A DNA stretch of 16,701 bases from an uncultured Erysipelotrichaceae bacterium (lineage in GTDB: Bacteria; Bacillota_I; Bacilli_A; RFN20; CAG-288), in NCBI GenBank assembly GCA_902771745.1, contig CACXYG010000010.1, positions 1 through 16,701 of the forward strand. Reading direction: 5' to 3'. Shown here piece after piece: positions 7,196 through 14,139 of the stretch. A model generated the notes under the pieces. That model saw nothing but the letters and a program-made list of their open reading frames with translations, was not told the DNA's origin and searched no databases. Positions within the stretch are counted from its first letter, which is position 1; the number at the start of each line of letters is the position of its first letter. A program made the position numbers and the translations under genes.

Positions 7196-7870
7196 ATGAA
7201 AAAAATGAAAATGGATGACGATTTCCAAAGCTACTTAGTTGAAGGGGCAATATTTGAAGGCAAAGCTGACATCCCTTGCATGTTGAGACTAAACAATATA
7301 ATAATACCAAAATGTCTTTCACCGTATACCACACGAAAAAGAATTAAAGACAAAAATGTTGTCCTGCATTGCTTTATTCATGATTTCCAGTTTTCCAATC
7401 TACTTACCGAGACAAAACGTCATGTTGAAGAATTGACAGCATTTGATGGAATAATCTGTCCAGATCCAACAATAACCATCGGTGGATCACGAACAATTAA
7501 TCAGGCTCAGGTGTATTTTTCTAGAGCAGTAGGATTTTATCTTCAAACGCATGGAGTTAACGCAATTCCTTGTATCAGATGGGGAGATAAATCAACATAT
7601 GATTATTGCTTTTTAGGTGTCCCTAAAAACTACATAGTCGCTATTAGTACACATGGTTGTATAATGCCATGTCAGGAAAACAATAACGAACTTCGTAACG
7701 CTTTTATAAAAGGGTTACCAATTATGCTTGAAAGACTAAAGCCAAAACACGTAATTGTCTACGGAAGAATGCCGGATAAAATATTTGGTCCATATAAATC
7801 AATGGCAAACTTCTTGCACTTCGAGAGTGATTTGCAAAAATACTTCAGCCAGAGGCAGGAGGAAAAATAA
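7196..7870 (+). CDS. DUF4417 domain-containing protein
   Basis: The 224-residue protein resembles the DUF4417 family over nearly its whole length: an N-terminal IPCMLR and IIPKCLSPY region, HCFIHDFQF near 58-66, GIICPDPTI (85-93), INQAQVYFSRAVGFYLQTHGVNAIPCIRWGDKSTYDYCFLGVPKN region at 101-145 and VAISTHGC near 148-155. DUF4417 has no established biochemical function to my knowledge and is common in phage and integrative-element settings. No signal peptide or membrane segment is seen. The ATG has AGAGGTG just upstream. It is the first gene of a tight operon: its TAA stop is one base before the next ATG. The divergent XRE regulator is the likely controller. Confidence 0.75.
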   Translation: MKKMKMDDDFQSYLVEGAIFEGKADIPCMLRLNNIIIPKCLSPYTTRKRIKDKNVVLHCFIHDFQFSNLLTETKRHVEELTAFDGIICPDPTITIGGSRTINQAQVYFSRAVGFYLQTHGVNAIPCIRWGDKSTYDYCFLGVPKNYIVAISTHGCIMPCQENNNELRNAFIKGLPIMLERLKPKHVIVYGRMPDKIFGPYKSMANFLHFESDLQKYFSQRQEEK

Positions 7871-7871
7871 T

Positions 7872-8252
7872 ATGGGCGTAAGAGTTCACTATGTAGGAAG
7901 AAAACAACGTTTTCGTTCACTGGAGCAAAATATAAATGCAACCTCCTCTTCATATCCAATTCACAATGGTTTTTTTGGAACAAAAGGTTCTTCCTATGGA
8001 GTCCGGGAAATACATTCGAGAAATCATGAAAAAACAGCAAAAGATTTCTTTAATAAAATTGCAAGAGGTGGAATACTCGATTTACACACTATTAATGGTG
8101 GAGTGATTTCAAGAATGAAGGATGGTACAGTTATTTCTTATAGAAAAATCACTAGTTCGAGCAATAGTCCTGCAGTAGAAATAAGATTTAGAAAACTAGA
8201 TTCAAAATATGGAATCAAAGATCAAAAAATTCATTTTGTACAAGACAAATAA
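7872..8252 (+). CDS. Small basic protein resembling a polymorphic-toxin C-terminal domain
   Basis: Start chosen at the ATG at 7872, because AGGAGG lies about 9 bases upstream and the ATG follows the DUF4417 stop by one base; an in-frame earlier ATG at 7755 would lie entirely inside the upstream gene. The 126-residue basic product has no signal peptide. Its second half (about 50-126) carries KTAKDFFNKIARGG, then GGVISRMKDGTVISYRK, SSSNSPAVEIRF and a terminal KIHFV. This layout (DFF..GG, DGT.ISYR, S.SPAV.I, KIHF) is one I associate with the C-terminal domains of secreted polymorphic toxins from Gram-positive bacteria, but here as a free-standing protein. That assignment is from memory of sequence pattern, not a search. 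A structural or nucleic-acid-binding role is an alternative. The next gene could be its immunity partner. Confidence 0.5.
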   Translation: MGVRVHYVGRKQRFRSLEQNINATSSSYPIHNGFFGTKGSSYGVREIHSRNHEKTAKDFFNKIARGGILDLHTINGGVISRMKDGTVISYRKITSSSNSPAVEIRFRKLDSKYGIKDQKIHFVQDK

Positions 8253-8270
8253 ATGGAGGATAATAGTAGT

Positions 8271-8825
8271 ATGGTGAATATTGGTTTAGATCATGAAGGT
8301 AAAGCCCTTCTCAAAAGTCTTATCGGAAAAGAACTGATTCAATATAGACATGATCCATTAGATAAATTTGGTGGTGAAAAAGTCTATGGAAGAATCGAAA
8401 TGTTTTTCGACGATTCAATCATTCTAATCGAGTATGACTATGCACCTTACCCACTGTTTGGAAGTACTGATGACGAACACCCTGTATTCTCTATAAAAAA
8501 GATATCTGAAGAAGAGGCCGTCTCTGCATTGGAAGATGTCTCCCAAATCAATATTAAGGTTGAAAAAGTGATCTCAGGTGTATCACTTATAGAAGATACG
8601 ATTGACATTGAATGGGATGGCAAAAAAGATAGTACAAGACTTCTTAAAGCAATTATTCTAAAGTTTGGACAAGAAGAGATAGCAATCCAGGGTGATTATA
8701 TGATGCCGTTGCTCGATATCATCAAAGGAACAAACGTTACATCAAAGCTTCTTGAACCTGGTGAAGAATATAAAGAAGATTCAGAAATTAAGTATATTGC
8801 TAAAAGATTCATCGTTGATTTATAA
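8271..8825 (+). CDS. Acidic protein, possible immunity protein of the upstream toxin-like gene
   Basis: The ATG at 8271 is preferred because GGAGG (8255-8259) lies 11 bases upstream. The in-frame ATG at 8253 abuts the previous stop (TAA ATG) but has no Shine-Dalgarno, although translational coupling could use it. The product, about 184 residues, is acidic and soluble, with no recognised motif. Its pattern (LIGKELIQY, a beta-rich middle with IEYDY, then IILKFGQEEIAIQGDYMMP) is like that of immunity proteins encoded after polymorphic toxins, an inference from general pattern and position. The last codon and stop (TTA TAA) lie inside the 74-bp repeat, exactly as at the ABC-F 3' end, so this gene's end was probably fixed by recombination at that repeat. 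Confidence 0.45.
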   Translation: MVNIGLDHEGKALLKSLIGKELIQYRHDPLDKFGGEKVYGRIEMFFDDSIILIEYDYAPYPLFGSTDDEHPVFSIKKISEEEAVSALEDVSQINIKVEKVISGVSLIEDTIDIEWDGKKDSTRLLKAIILKFGQEEIAIQGDYMMPLLDIIKGTNVTSKLLEPGEEYKEDSEIKYIAKRFIVDL

Positions 8826-8893
8826 AACAAAAAAATAGATTCAGACCTGACACACAAGTTGTTAAGTCTGAATCTATTTTATTTTGTGATGAT
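8820..8893. repeat. Right copy of the 74-bp direct repeat
   Basis: Exact match to 6261-6334. It includes the last codon and stop of the acidic-protein gene on the left and ends 4 bases before the PTS stop codon on the right. It contains the second terminator copy. Confidence 0.95.
8832..8885. terminator. Bidirectional terminator shared by the island operon and the PTS gene
   Basis: The same 15-bp stem as at 6273 (8832-8846 with 8866-8880). It is followed by TTTTATTTT on the plus strand, and a seven-A run on its left gives a T tract on the minus strand. It ends the three-gene operon and, on the other strand, the PTS gene. Confidence 0.85.
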
Positions 8894-8897
8894 ATTT

Positions 8898-10067
8898 TTA
8901 AAGTTCGGAATTCAAGGATAAATCGCCAGGCTTGATCCAACCAAGCTTTCTGAACAAGATATCCAAAGCCCAGACAAGGGCGATTGGTAAAGCGATACAA
9001 AGAACAAACATACCAACCCAGGTCTGCCAGGTATTACCCATGGAAGAATATAAGCCGATTAGACCGACAAGGCCAGAAGTACCCATACCAGCACTAGAAC
9101 CAACACAGGCAAGTTTTAACCAGCAAGTGGAGATAGGACCAAGGATTGCGCTAGTGATAATGGTTGGTAACCAGATGATAGGCTTCTTTAAGATGTTCTT
9201 GAACTGCAACATACTCGTACCGATACCAATGGAGATGACCATACCGATGGAGTTATCTTTTCTGGACATGACAGCAAAGCCAAGCATCTGAACACAGCAA
9301 CCGACTAAAGCAGCACCAGAGGCAATGACAAGACCAGAGAGTTTTGGATTAGCTAAAGCTTCCGTAACGGTCAAGTCACTGATGCTGAAAACCATAGCAC
9401 CGATAGCTGCACTAGAGATAGGAGCAGTCAAAGCCATACCCATCAAGACAGCAACGATGATACCCATTAAGAATGGAACGACATTAGTGGATTCATTGAC
9501 CAACCACTGAATACCATAAGTGACGTAAATGGTTGGGAAACGGAAAGTTAAACCAGCAATAAAGCCGACAGCGATACCAAAGAGTGGAACCAAGATGATA
9601 TCGACAGGAGTCTTTCTGACTAAGACATACTTCATGGCTAAAGCGGCAGCAATGACCACAAAATAGATGGTAAGAGGATCACCAACCTGGAATTTTCCTG
9701 CATTGATGATACCATCAGTGACAAAAACCGTACCTAAAGAGAAGTAGGAAGCCAGTTCACCAACACCAGCAAGAACAATCGTCTTGAGTGGAGTCTCTTT
9801 TAAGGCTAAGGCCACACCAGCACCAATACCGGCACCAGTAAGACAGGTCAGAGCTGTTGCACCATTGGTCAGGACATTATGCATGAAGACGGTAAAGTCA
9901 TTAGCGTTAGCATCAGCAGGGAAGAATCCGCCGATAGTCTGGATGATCGTACCGATGATCAATGTGGCAAATAAGCCATAAGCCATACCATTTAAGGTCG
10001 TGATAAAGAAAGAGAGGACTTTGTTTTCTTTCTTTGTCTGTGTTGTTGTAGAATTTGTTTCGCTCAT
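8898..10067 (-). CDS. PTS transporter subunit IIC (EIIC_2 family)
   Basis: An integral membrane protein of 389 residues with about ten hydrophobic segments, starting near residue 17 (VLSFFITTLNGMAYGLFATLIIG). It resembles the PTS_EIIC_2 / PfoR-like family, including the stretch MGMALTAPISSAAIGAM in the second half. It is the permease part only: no IIA or IIB domain is fused and none is encoded nearby, so phosphorylation would need partners elsewhere. The sugar cannot be told from sequence. Some family members (PfoR) are annotated as regulators, an alternative. The ATG has AAAGGGG upstream. It is convergent with the island operon across the shared terminator. An 84-bp near-copy of its interior lies at 6327. 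Confidence 0.8.
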   Translation of the reverse strand: MSETNSTTTQTKKENKVLSFFITTLNGMAYGLFATLIIGTIIQTIGGFFPADANANDFTVFMHNVLTNGATALTCLTGAGIGAGVALALKETPLKTIVLAGVGELASYFSLGTVFVTDGIINAGKFQVGDPLTIYFVVIAAALAMKYVLVRKTPVDIILVPLFGIAVGFIAGLTFRFPTIYVTYGIQWLVNESTNVVPFLMGIIVAVLMGMALTAPISSAAIGAMVFSISDLTVTEALANPKLSGLVIASGAALVGCCVQMLGFAVMSRKDNSIGMVISIGIGTSMLQFKNILKKPIIWLPTIITSAILGPISTCWLKLACVGSSAGMGTSGLVGLIGLYSSMGNTWQTWVGMFVLCIALPIALVWALDILFRKLGWIKPGDLSLNSEL

Positions 10068-10106
10068 AGATATATTCCCCTTTCAGAATATAAACAAAAT
10101 CGAGAT

Positions 10107-10135
10107 ATTATATTCTTAAATCACACAAAGTGTGA
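10107..10135 (-). promoter_or_regulatory. PTS gene promoter with an overlapping palindrome
   Basis: On the minus strand, TATAAT (10112-10107) is a consensus -10. At the -35 position sits the perfect inverted repeat TCACAC-AAA-GTGTGA (10121-10135), within which CTCACA-like sequence could be the -35. A site in this place would be suited to repression or activation; the regulator is unknown. The rest of 10136-10220 holds nothing I recognise. Confidence 0.5.
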
Positions 10136-10220
10136 GTGTTTTTTTAAAAAATTATTTAGTTTCTGTAACAAGCTAAAAGAGAATGGGTTTTCAACCATAA
10201 AACAGCAAAAAATTTTTGCA

Positions 10221-10266
10221 AGTAAAAACTAAAAGAAGACAACACCCCTCATCAGGCAATGTCTCC
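10221..10266 (-). terminator. Intrinsic terminator after mntP
   Basis: On the minus strand GGAGACA (10266-10260) pairs with TGTCTTC (10241-10235, one G-U), and the interior can extend the stem with wobble pairs. TTTTAGTTTTTACTT follows. It lies about 35 bp past the mntP stop. Confidence 0.65.
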
Positions 10267-10300
10267 TTAAACCATATATATAAACCAAATCTTTTGATAT

Positions 10301-10909
10301 TTATAAGATACCTTCCAAAAGGATCTTGATACCAATACCAACAAAGACCAAAGCAGCAATTAAACCTGCCCATTTCTCTAATGGACCAGCAATCTGCTTA
10401 GCTAAAAAGACACAAAGAAAACTAAGGACAAACGTAGTGATACCAATGATAGAAAAGACAATCATAGCATTAGGTATGGAATAACTCATATAGACAAAAC
10501 CGATACACAACGCATCGATAGAAGTAGCGATAGATTGAACAAGAATATCGATAAAACTAATGGTCTTCTCTTTACGAGGCTCTACATTTTCACCTCTAGC
10601 CAAGGCTTCTTTTTCTTTTTTACGTTCGCGATATTCCTTCAGCCAATCGATAAAGGATTTCAAGCCTAAGAATAAAAGGAGTGCAAAAGCAATCCAAGGA
10701 ATCCACTTTGTCAACTGATCTCTAAAAAGATAACCGACAAAATAACCAATAGTAGGCATCATAAACTGGAAAAAGCCAAAAGAGAAGGAGATGAGTATCA
10801 TCTTTACTAGACGCATACCTTTCTCATTTAAGCCATTGGTGGCATTGACGGTCATAGCATCAACCGACATCGATATAGAAGTCAAAATACAATCAACCCA
10901 ATTAATCAT
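10301..10909 (-). CDS. mntP: Manganese efflux pump MntP
   Basis: Putative Mn2+ exporter of the inner membrane. Of 202 residues, about six hydrophobic helices form two repeats. The first carries the acidic motif SISMSVDAMTVNATNG near the start, the second ATSIDALCIGFVYMS; these Asp-bearing repeats identify the MntP (formerly DUF204) family, usually near 190 residues. A charged cytoplasmic loop (KEYRERKKEKEALARGE) lies between them. The ATG at 10909 is chosen over the in-frame TTG at 10924, since a consensus -10 lies so close upstream that the TTG would be at or before the transcript start. There is no clear Shine-Dalgarno. No yybP-ykoY manganese riboswitch could be recognised ahead of it. Confidence 0.85.
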   Translation of the reverse strand: MINWVDCILTSISMSVDAMTVNATNGLNEKGMRLVKMILISFSFGFFQFMMPTIGYFVGYLFRDQLTKWIPWIAFALLLFLGLKSFIDWLKEYRERKKEKEALARGENVEPRKEKTISFIDILVQSIATSIDALCIGFVYMSYSIPNAMIVFSIIGITTFVLSFLCVFLAKQIAGPLEKWAGLIAALVFVGIGIKILLEGIL

Positions 10910-10918
10910 AATTTTAAA

Positions 10919-10947
10919 ACGCAAAGGTCATTATAATACCTTTGCGT
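10919..10947 (-). promoter_or_regulatory. mntP promoter inside a 10-bp inverted repeat
   Basis: ACGCAAAGGT (10919-10928) and ACCTTTGCGT (10938-10947) are perfect inverted arms around a 9-base centre. The -10 element TATAAT (10935-10930 on the minus strand) lies in that centre. A dimeric protein bound here would cover the promoter, which suggests an operator, perhaps metal-responsive given the gene. No matching -35 is seen. Region 10948-11025 has no gene. Confidence 0.55.
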
Positions 10948-11025
10948 CAATATTACCACTTACTCGTTTCTTCTCTGAAAGAATAAACGAACAAATCACT
11001 ATAAAAGAATTGCAATTCGTATCAA

Positions 11026-11607
11026 TTAAAGAATGGTCAATGTTATTATGTCGTAAGCCTCATTTGTATCCCTGTGGAGGAAGACCTGGTTTAAGTTGTT
11101 CTCAACATGAGATATCGTAATTATAGCAAGCGAGTAAACGACATCCATGTTTAAAAGCTCATCATCAGCGACATGATAATGAATCGATACATGAAGTTCT
11201 TCATTCATAACATAAGTTCTGAGAATACTTGCTTCCTCGATTGTGGACGATCGATGAAATGGAAGAACTAAAACATCAACAGTACCAAAATCAAATGAGG
11301 TTTCAGAAGAAATAAATTCATCAGAAAACTTCGAATAAGACTCTTTAAACGTATCAAATGTTTTCTGACTTTGATATACCACCGGACTACGTGGTATAGG
11401 ATATTCTTCGTCATTATACTCCGGAAGATACATCGCCACTGTGTTAAGGTAGCAATCCTTTTCCTCTCCATCACGAGAAGAAGTAGAAGTAGAAATAGAA
11501 GTGCTTGTCTCCATAGGTCCAGTAAGCAAATTACTACTAGTCATACTTTCACCACAGGATGAAAGCATTCCGATCGTCAATAAGAATATTAAGTGTTTCT
11601 TTTTCAT
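11026..11607 (-). CDS. Small lipoprotein of unknown function
   Basis: Start chosen at the ATG at 11607: AAGGGAG lies about 9 bases upstream and the product then begins with a proper lipoprotein signal peptide, MKKKHLIFLL..., ending in the lipobox LSSC (Cys18). A longer reading from 11664 would bury that signal. After the lipidated Cys comes a Ser/Thr-rich spacer (about residues 21-48), then a folded-looking domain of about 140 residues with no motif I recognise. It should be anchored on the outer face of the cell membrane. It does not seem to be in an operon with mntP, whose own promoter lies downstream. Confidence 0.75.
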   Translation of the reverse strand: MKKKHLIFLLTIGMLSSCGESMTSSNLLTGPMETSTSISTSTSSRDGEEKDCYLNTVAMYLPEYNDEEYPIPRSPVVYQSQKTFDTFKESYSKFSDEFISSETSFDFGTVDVLVLPFHRSSTIEEASILRTYVMNEELHVSIHYHVADDELLNMDVVYSLAIITISHVENNLNQVFLHRDTNEAYDIITLTIL

Positions 11608-11821
11608 AGATACATACTCCCTTTTCATACAAATCAACATAGATATTCCTTTTTGATAAAACACATTTACTATTCATTATCTAAACCATTCATCAAAGGC
11701 TTGATTTCTTGTTTTTTTATTGAAATATGTTGTACAAAAGCTAATATTGCATATAAGTATACAACATTTATTCAAAAAAACATATTTAATAAAATAGCAA
11801 GTTAGAATCTCTTTTTTCTAC

Positions 11822-13483
11822 TTACTGATTTCTTCTCTTATAAGCACTGCGAACAAGATCACCAAGACCATCGATGATACGAAGAGAACCGATGATCAAG
11901 AAGATCACACCAAGGATCATCGAAAACACGTCACTCGTATAGTCATTGATGACGATGAAGTAGATACCAGTACCAAACATGGAAATCATCTCGATGATAG
12001 CAACGATAAACGAGAAGACATTATCCTTATAGTAGAGGTCGATGATACGACCTAAGGCCGTGAAAGATAAGACCATCATCACGATGCCAAAAATGATACA
12101 AGAGAAATCTGACATGACATCACCAGAGATGAAGTAGGATGCACTTAGAGCGACAAGTATCGTACATATATAAATACGAAGCATGTTTCGTTTGACATTC
12201 CACTTGGTCAAGAAGAGATAGTAGAAGAGAACTACCAGTTCTGCAATGGTGACCACTAAGAAGATGCCACCGATAAATAACGGGAAGTTATGGAATGGTA
12301 AGAAGAGGAAGACAAAACCTAAAACGATCAAGACCAGACCGATTGGAACAGATAAGTTATGAAGCAAGAAGTCAATCGGTTTGATATGACGAAGGGTCAT
12401 CAAGGTTCTACCAAAGACCATGGTCAGTGGTAAACGTGTGACCGTCTTTTTTGTCTCTGGATTCTTATCCGCTAGTTTCATCAAGAATCTCTGCAGTTCT
12501 TTTAAACCACCATTTCTGACACTAGAGACCGTCTTCTTCTTGCCGGAATCGGCAAACGCATCAAAGACTTCATCCAAGATCTTTCCACGATCTTCTAACT
12601 TGGTATCGATAACATACTGGGCCAAAGCTTCATCTAAAGCTGCTGCTTCCGGATCTAATTGAGAAGCCAAAGACAATTCTATACCTTTGACTTGCCAAGA
12701 TTTTAAGTTGTGCTGAACCAAACCTTTTTCGTTCGATCTAACGATACGACAATCACTAAATGGGAAAGGAAACGTCATACCGATGACACTATATTCCGGG
12801 ATGATTCTGACAGTCTTTTCATCAATCTTCTTCAAGAAAATCGGATTCATGACTTCATTACAGATACCTGGAGCATCATTACTGAAGACTTTCTTAACTA
12901 ACGGATATAACGCTTCATCCATCTTGGCTGCACCATAGATGGCTAGATTACCACCTTTAGAGTGGCCTCCAACATAATAGATACCACCTTCTTTGACATG
13001 TTCGTTTAAATAATCGACAGCCAAGTCCTGACCAGGCACTTTACGATAGGTCATCGCCAAATCTTCTTTCCAGCCAGCGATAGAATCATCGGTTCCTCTA
13101 AAACCGATATAATGTTCATCCTTACCAAAACAGAACTCCATAGCTGAAAACTGAATCGCATCATCATCCGCATACTTGATGATGTCGATATAGTTCTTGA
13201 TCAAGACAGAAGCAAAACGCTTGGTGTTAGCGAAAATACCAAATTCTTCTTCGTTGATCAACAAATCCAGATCTTTTGGAAAACCACCACTAGCCATCAA
13301 ACGGTCATAGTATTCCTTGATGGTGAGACCATTTTCATTTTCTTCTTTGCTGACTTTCACATTCTGAAAGTCGGCATAAGCCAAAAACGAAAAGACCAGG
13401 TTATCAACATCATTGAAACCTGATTCTTCAAAGGTGATATCCCCGCGCCAGAGTGCGTAGTCAAAAAAAGTTCCGCTTTGCAT
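11822..13483 (-). CDS. DUF2974 (Mbeg1-like) alpha/beta-hydrolase fold protein with membrane tail
   Basis: 553 residues. The N-terminal part (about 1-270) matches the DUF2974 lipase-like family: FDYALWRGDITFEESGFNDVDNLVFS at the start, GFRGTDDSIAGWKED (128-141 region) and the nucleophile elbow GGHSKGGNLA with Ser175. An Asp at about 203 (SNDAPG) is a candidate triad residue. The substrate is unknown; a lipid or ester hydrolase is only an inference. After a charged linker, the region from about 360 to 545 has some six hydrophobic helices, so the enzyme domain is tethered to the membrane. The start fits the family's N-terminus, but no Shine-Dalgarno precedes it; a possible -10 lies only 4 bases before the ATG. 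No terminator was recognised after it, and 11608-11821 shows no gene. Confidence 0.8.
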   Translation of the reverse strand: MQSGTFFDYALWRGDITFEESGFNDVDNLVFSFLAYADFQNVKVSKEENENGLTIKEYYDRLMASGGFPKDLDLLINEEEFGIFANTKRFASVLIKNYIDIIKYADDDAIQFSAMEFCFGKDEHYIGFRGTDDSIAGWKEDLAMTYRKVPGQDLAVDYLNEHVKEGGIYYVGGHSKGGNLAIYGAAKMDEALYPLVKKVFSNDAPGICNEVMNPIFLKKIDEKTVRIIPEYSVIGMTFPFPFSDCRIVRSNEKGLVQHNLKSWQVKGIELSLASQLDPEAAALDEALAQYVIDTKLEDRGKILDEVFDAFADSGKKKTVSSVRNGGLKELQRFLMKLADKNPETKKTVTRLPLTMVFGRTLMTLRHIKPIDFLLHNLSVPIGLVLIVLGFVFLFLPFHNFPLFIGGIFLVVTIAELVVLFYYLFLTKWNVKRNMLRIYICTILVALSASYFISGDVMSDFSCIIFGIVMMVLSFTALGRIIDLYYKDNVFSFIVAIIEMISMFGTGIYFIVINDYTSDVFSMILGVIFLIIGSLRIIDGLGDLVRSAYKRRNQ

Positions 13484-13768
13484 TTTATCTATAATTATTT
13501 TACTGATTTTGCAACAAGAAAGAAATATAAAACCGGCACAAAATTAGCAAAACTTTTCCTCATATAATGACAAAAAGAATCAGAAGATAAAATCATGCTC
13601 AAAAAGATTAAAAAATCATTATGGTTTCTTATTGTGAGAAAGAAGAAATATTCAAAAAGGCAATAATTAGTAAAATCATCTTGTTTAAAGAAAGAAAATG
13701 ATATAAACAACTTTTTCTTATTTTCGTAGTGTTATAAGCATAAATCTAAATAAAATTTTAAAATTATT

Positions 13769-13797
13769 TTGACTTAAATTTTAAGCAATGATAAGAT
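13769..13797 (+). promoter_or_regulatory. Promoter of the polyamine operon leader
   Basis: TTGACT (13769-13774) and TAAGAT (13792-13797) are spaced by exactly 17 bases, a good vegetative promoter. Transcription would begin near 13803, giving a leader of about 335 bases before the first ATG. The upstream stretch 13484-13768 is AT-rich with no supported gene. Confidence 0.7.
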
Positions 13798-13802
13798 TAA
13801 TG

Positions 13803-14100
13803 CGTCAGGAAAAATTTAATTTTTTTCGTGACCAGAAACAGGATTACTCAACAGAGTCAAAAAGTGGCGATTGATCCGTTGCCAACGTGACATGCTTGTC
13901 ACATTATTGATTCCTCGAAGAGGGGAAATTTTGTAAGTTGGTTACTTATAACAACCATTAAATGCACCCTGCCGTGCAACTTGTGAAACGATCAATAAGA
14001 GTAGTAAAAGTACATTTACTATATAGACTCTGAAAATCCAAAACCGGATATGAAAGTTTGAACATAGTTGCCATGGTGCGACTATGTTCTTTTTGTTTTA
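13803..14100 (+). ncRNA. Structured 5' leader, candidate riboswitch or attenuator
   Basis: Hand folding gives a 5' hairpin (13804-13832), a small hairpin (13846-13857) and then a multi-branch unit. Its closing helix pairs 13870-13880 with 13987-13996 (10 bp, one bulged C). Inside are four hairpins: 13887-13902, 13911-13927, 13933-13949 and 13963-13978. The third loop (TGGTT) is also complementary to AACCA at 13953-13957. After it come a hairpin at 13998-14031, a short one at 14036-14049, and the terminator. GCAACTTGT (13976-13984) can pair instead with ACATAGTTGC (14062-14071), the terminator's 5' arm, which would break both the last junction hairpin and the terminator. It matches none of the riboswitch consensus sequences I know (SAM, lysine, TPP, T-box, guanidine and others). 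Confidence 0.6.
14060..14099 (+). terminator. Regulated intrinsic terminator ahead of the polyamine operon
   Basis: A 12-bp stem with one G-U pair, GAACATAGTTGC (14060-14071) with GCGACTATGTTC (14078-14089), closes a 6-base loop and is followed by TTTTTGTTTT. It ends about 40 bases before the ATG at 14140, so transcription of the operon requires bypassing it. Confidence 0.85.
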
Positions 14101-14139
14101 AATCTCTCAAATAGATTCTAGTTAGGAAAGGAGAATGAT

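Noticed and set aside
6261..8893. Insertion sequence or transposon with the 74-bp repeats as its ends.
   Set aside because: The repeats are direct, consist of a terminator plus coding end, and no transposase gene lies between them.
13594..13665. Plus-strand 23-codon frame (MLKKIKKSLWFLIV...) downstream of a TATAAT at 13563.
   Set aside because: It looks like a small basic membrane peptide, but the ribosome-binding site is poor, no -35 or terminator is evident, and such frames arise easily in A-rich DNA.
13495..13710. Minus-strand frame of 71 codons upstream of the DUF2974 gene.
   Set aside because: Composition is that of AT-rich noncoding DNA (Phe-, Leu- and Ser-rich), without a ribosome-binding site or recognisable sequence.
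13803..14100. T-box, SAM-I or lysine riboswitch as the identity of the polyamine leader.
   Set aside because: No T-box GGGUGGNACCGCG-type sequence and no SAM or lysine consensus core was found, although the five-helix junction recalls the lysine class in shape.
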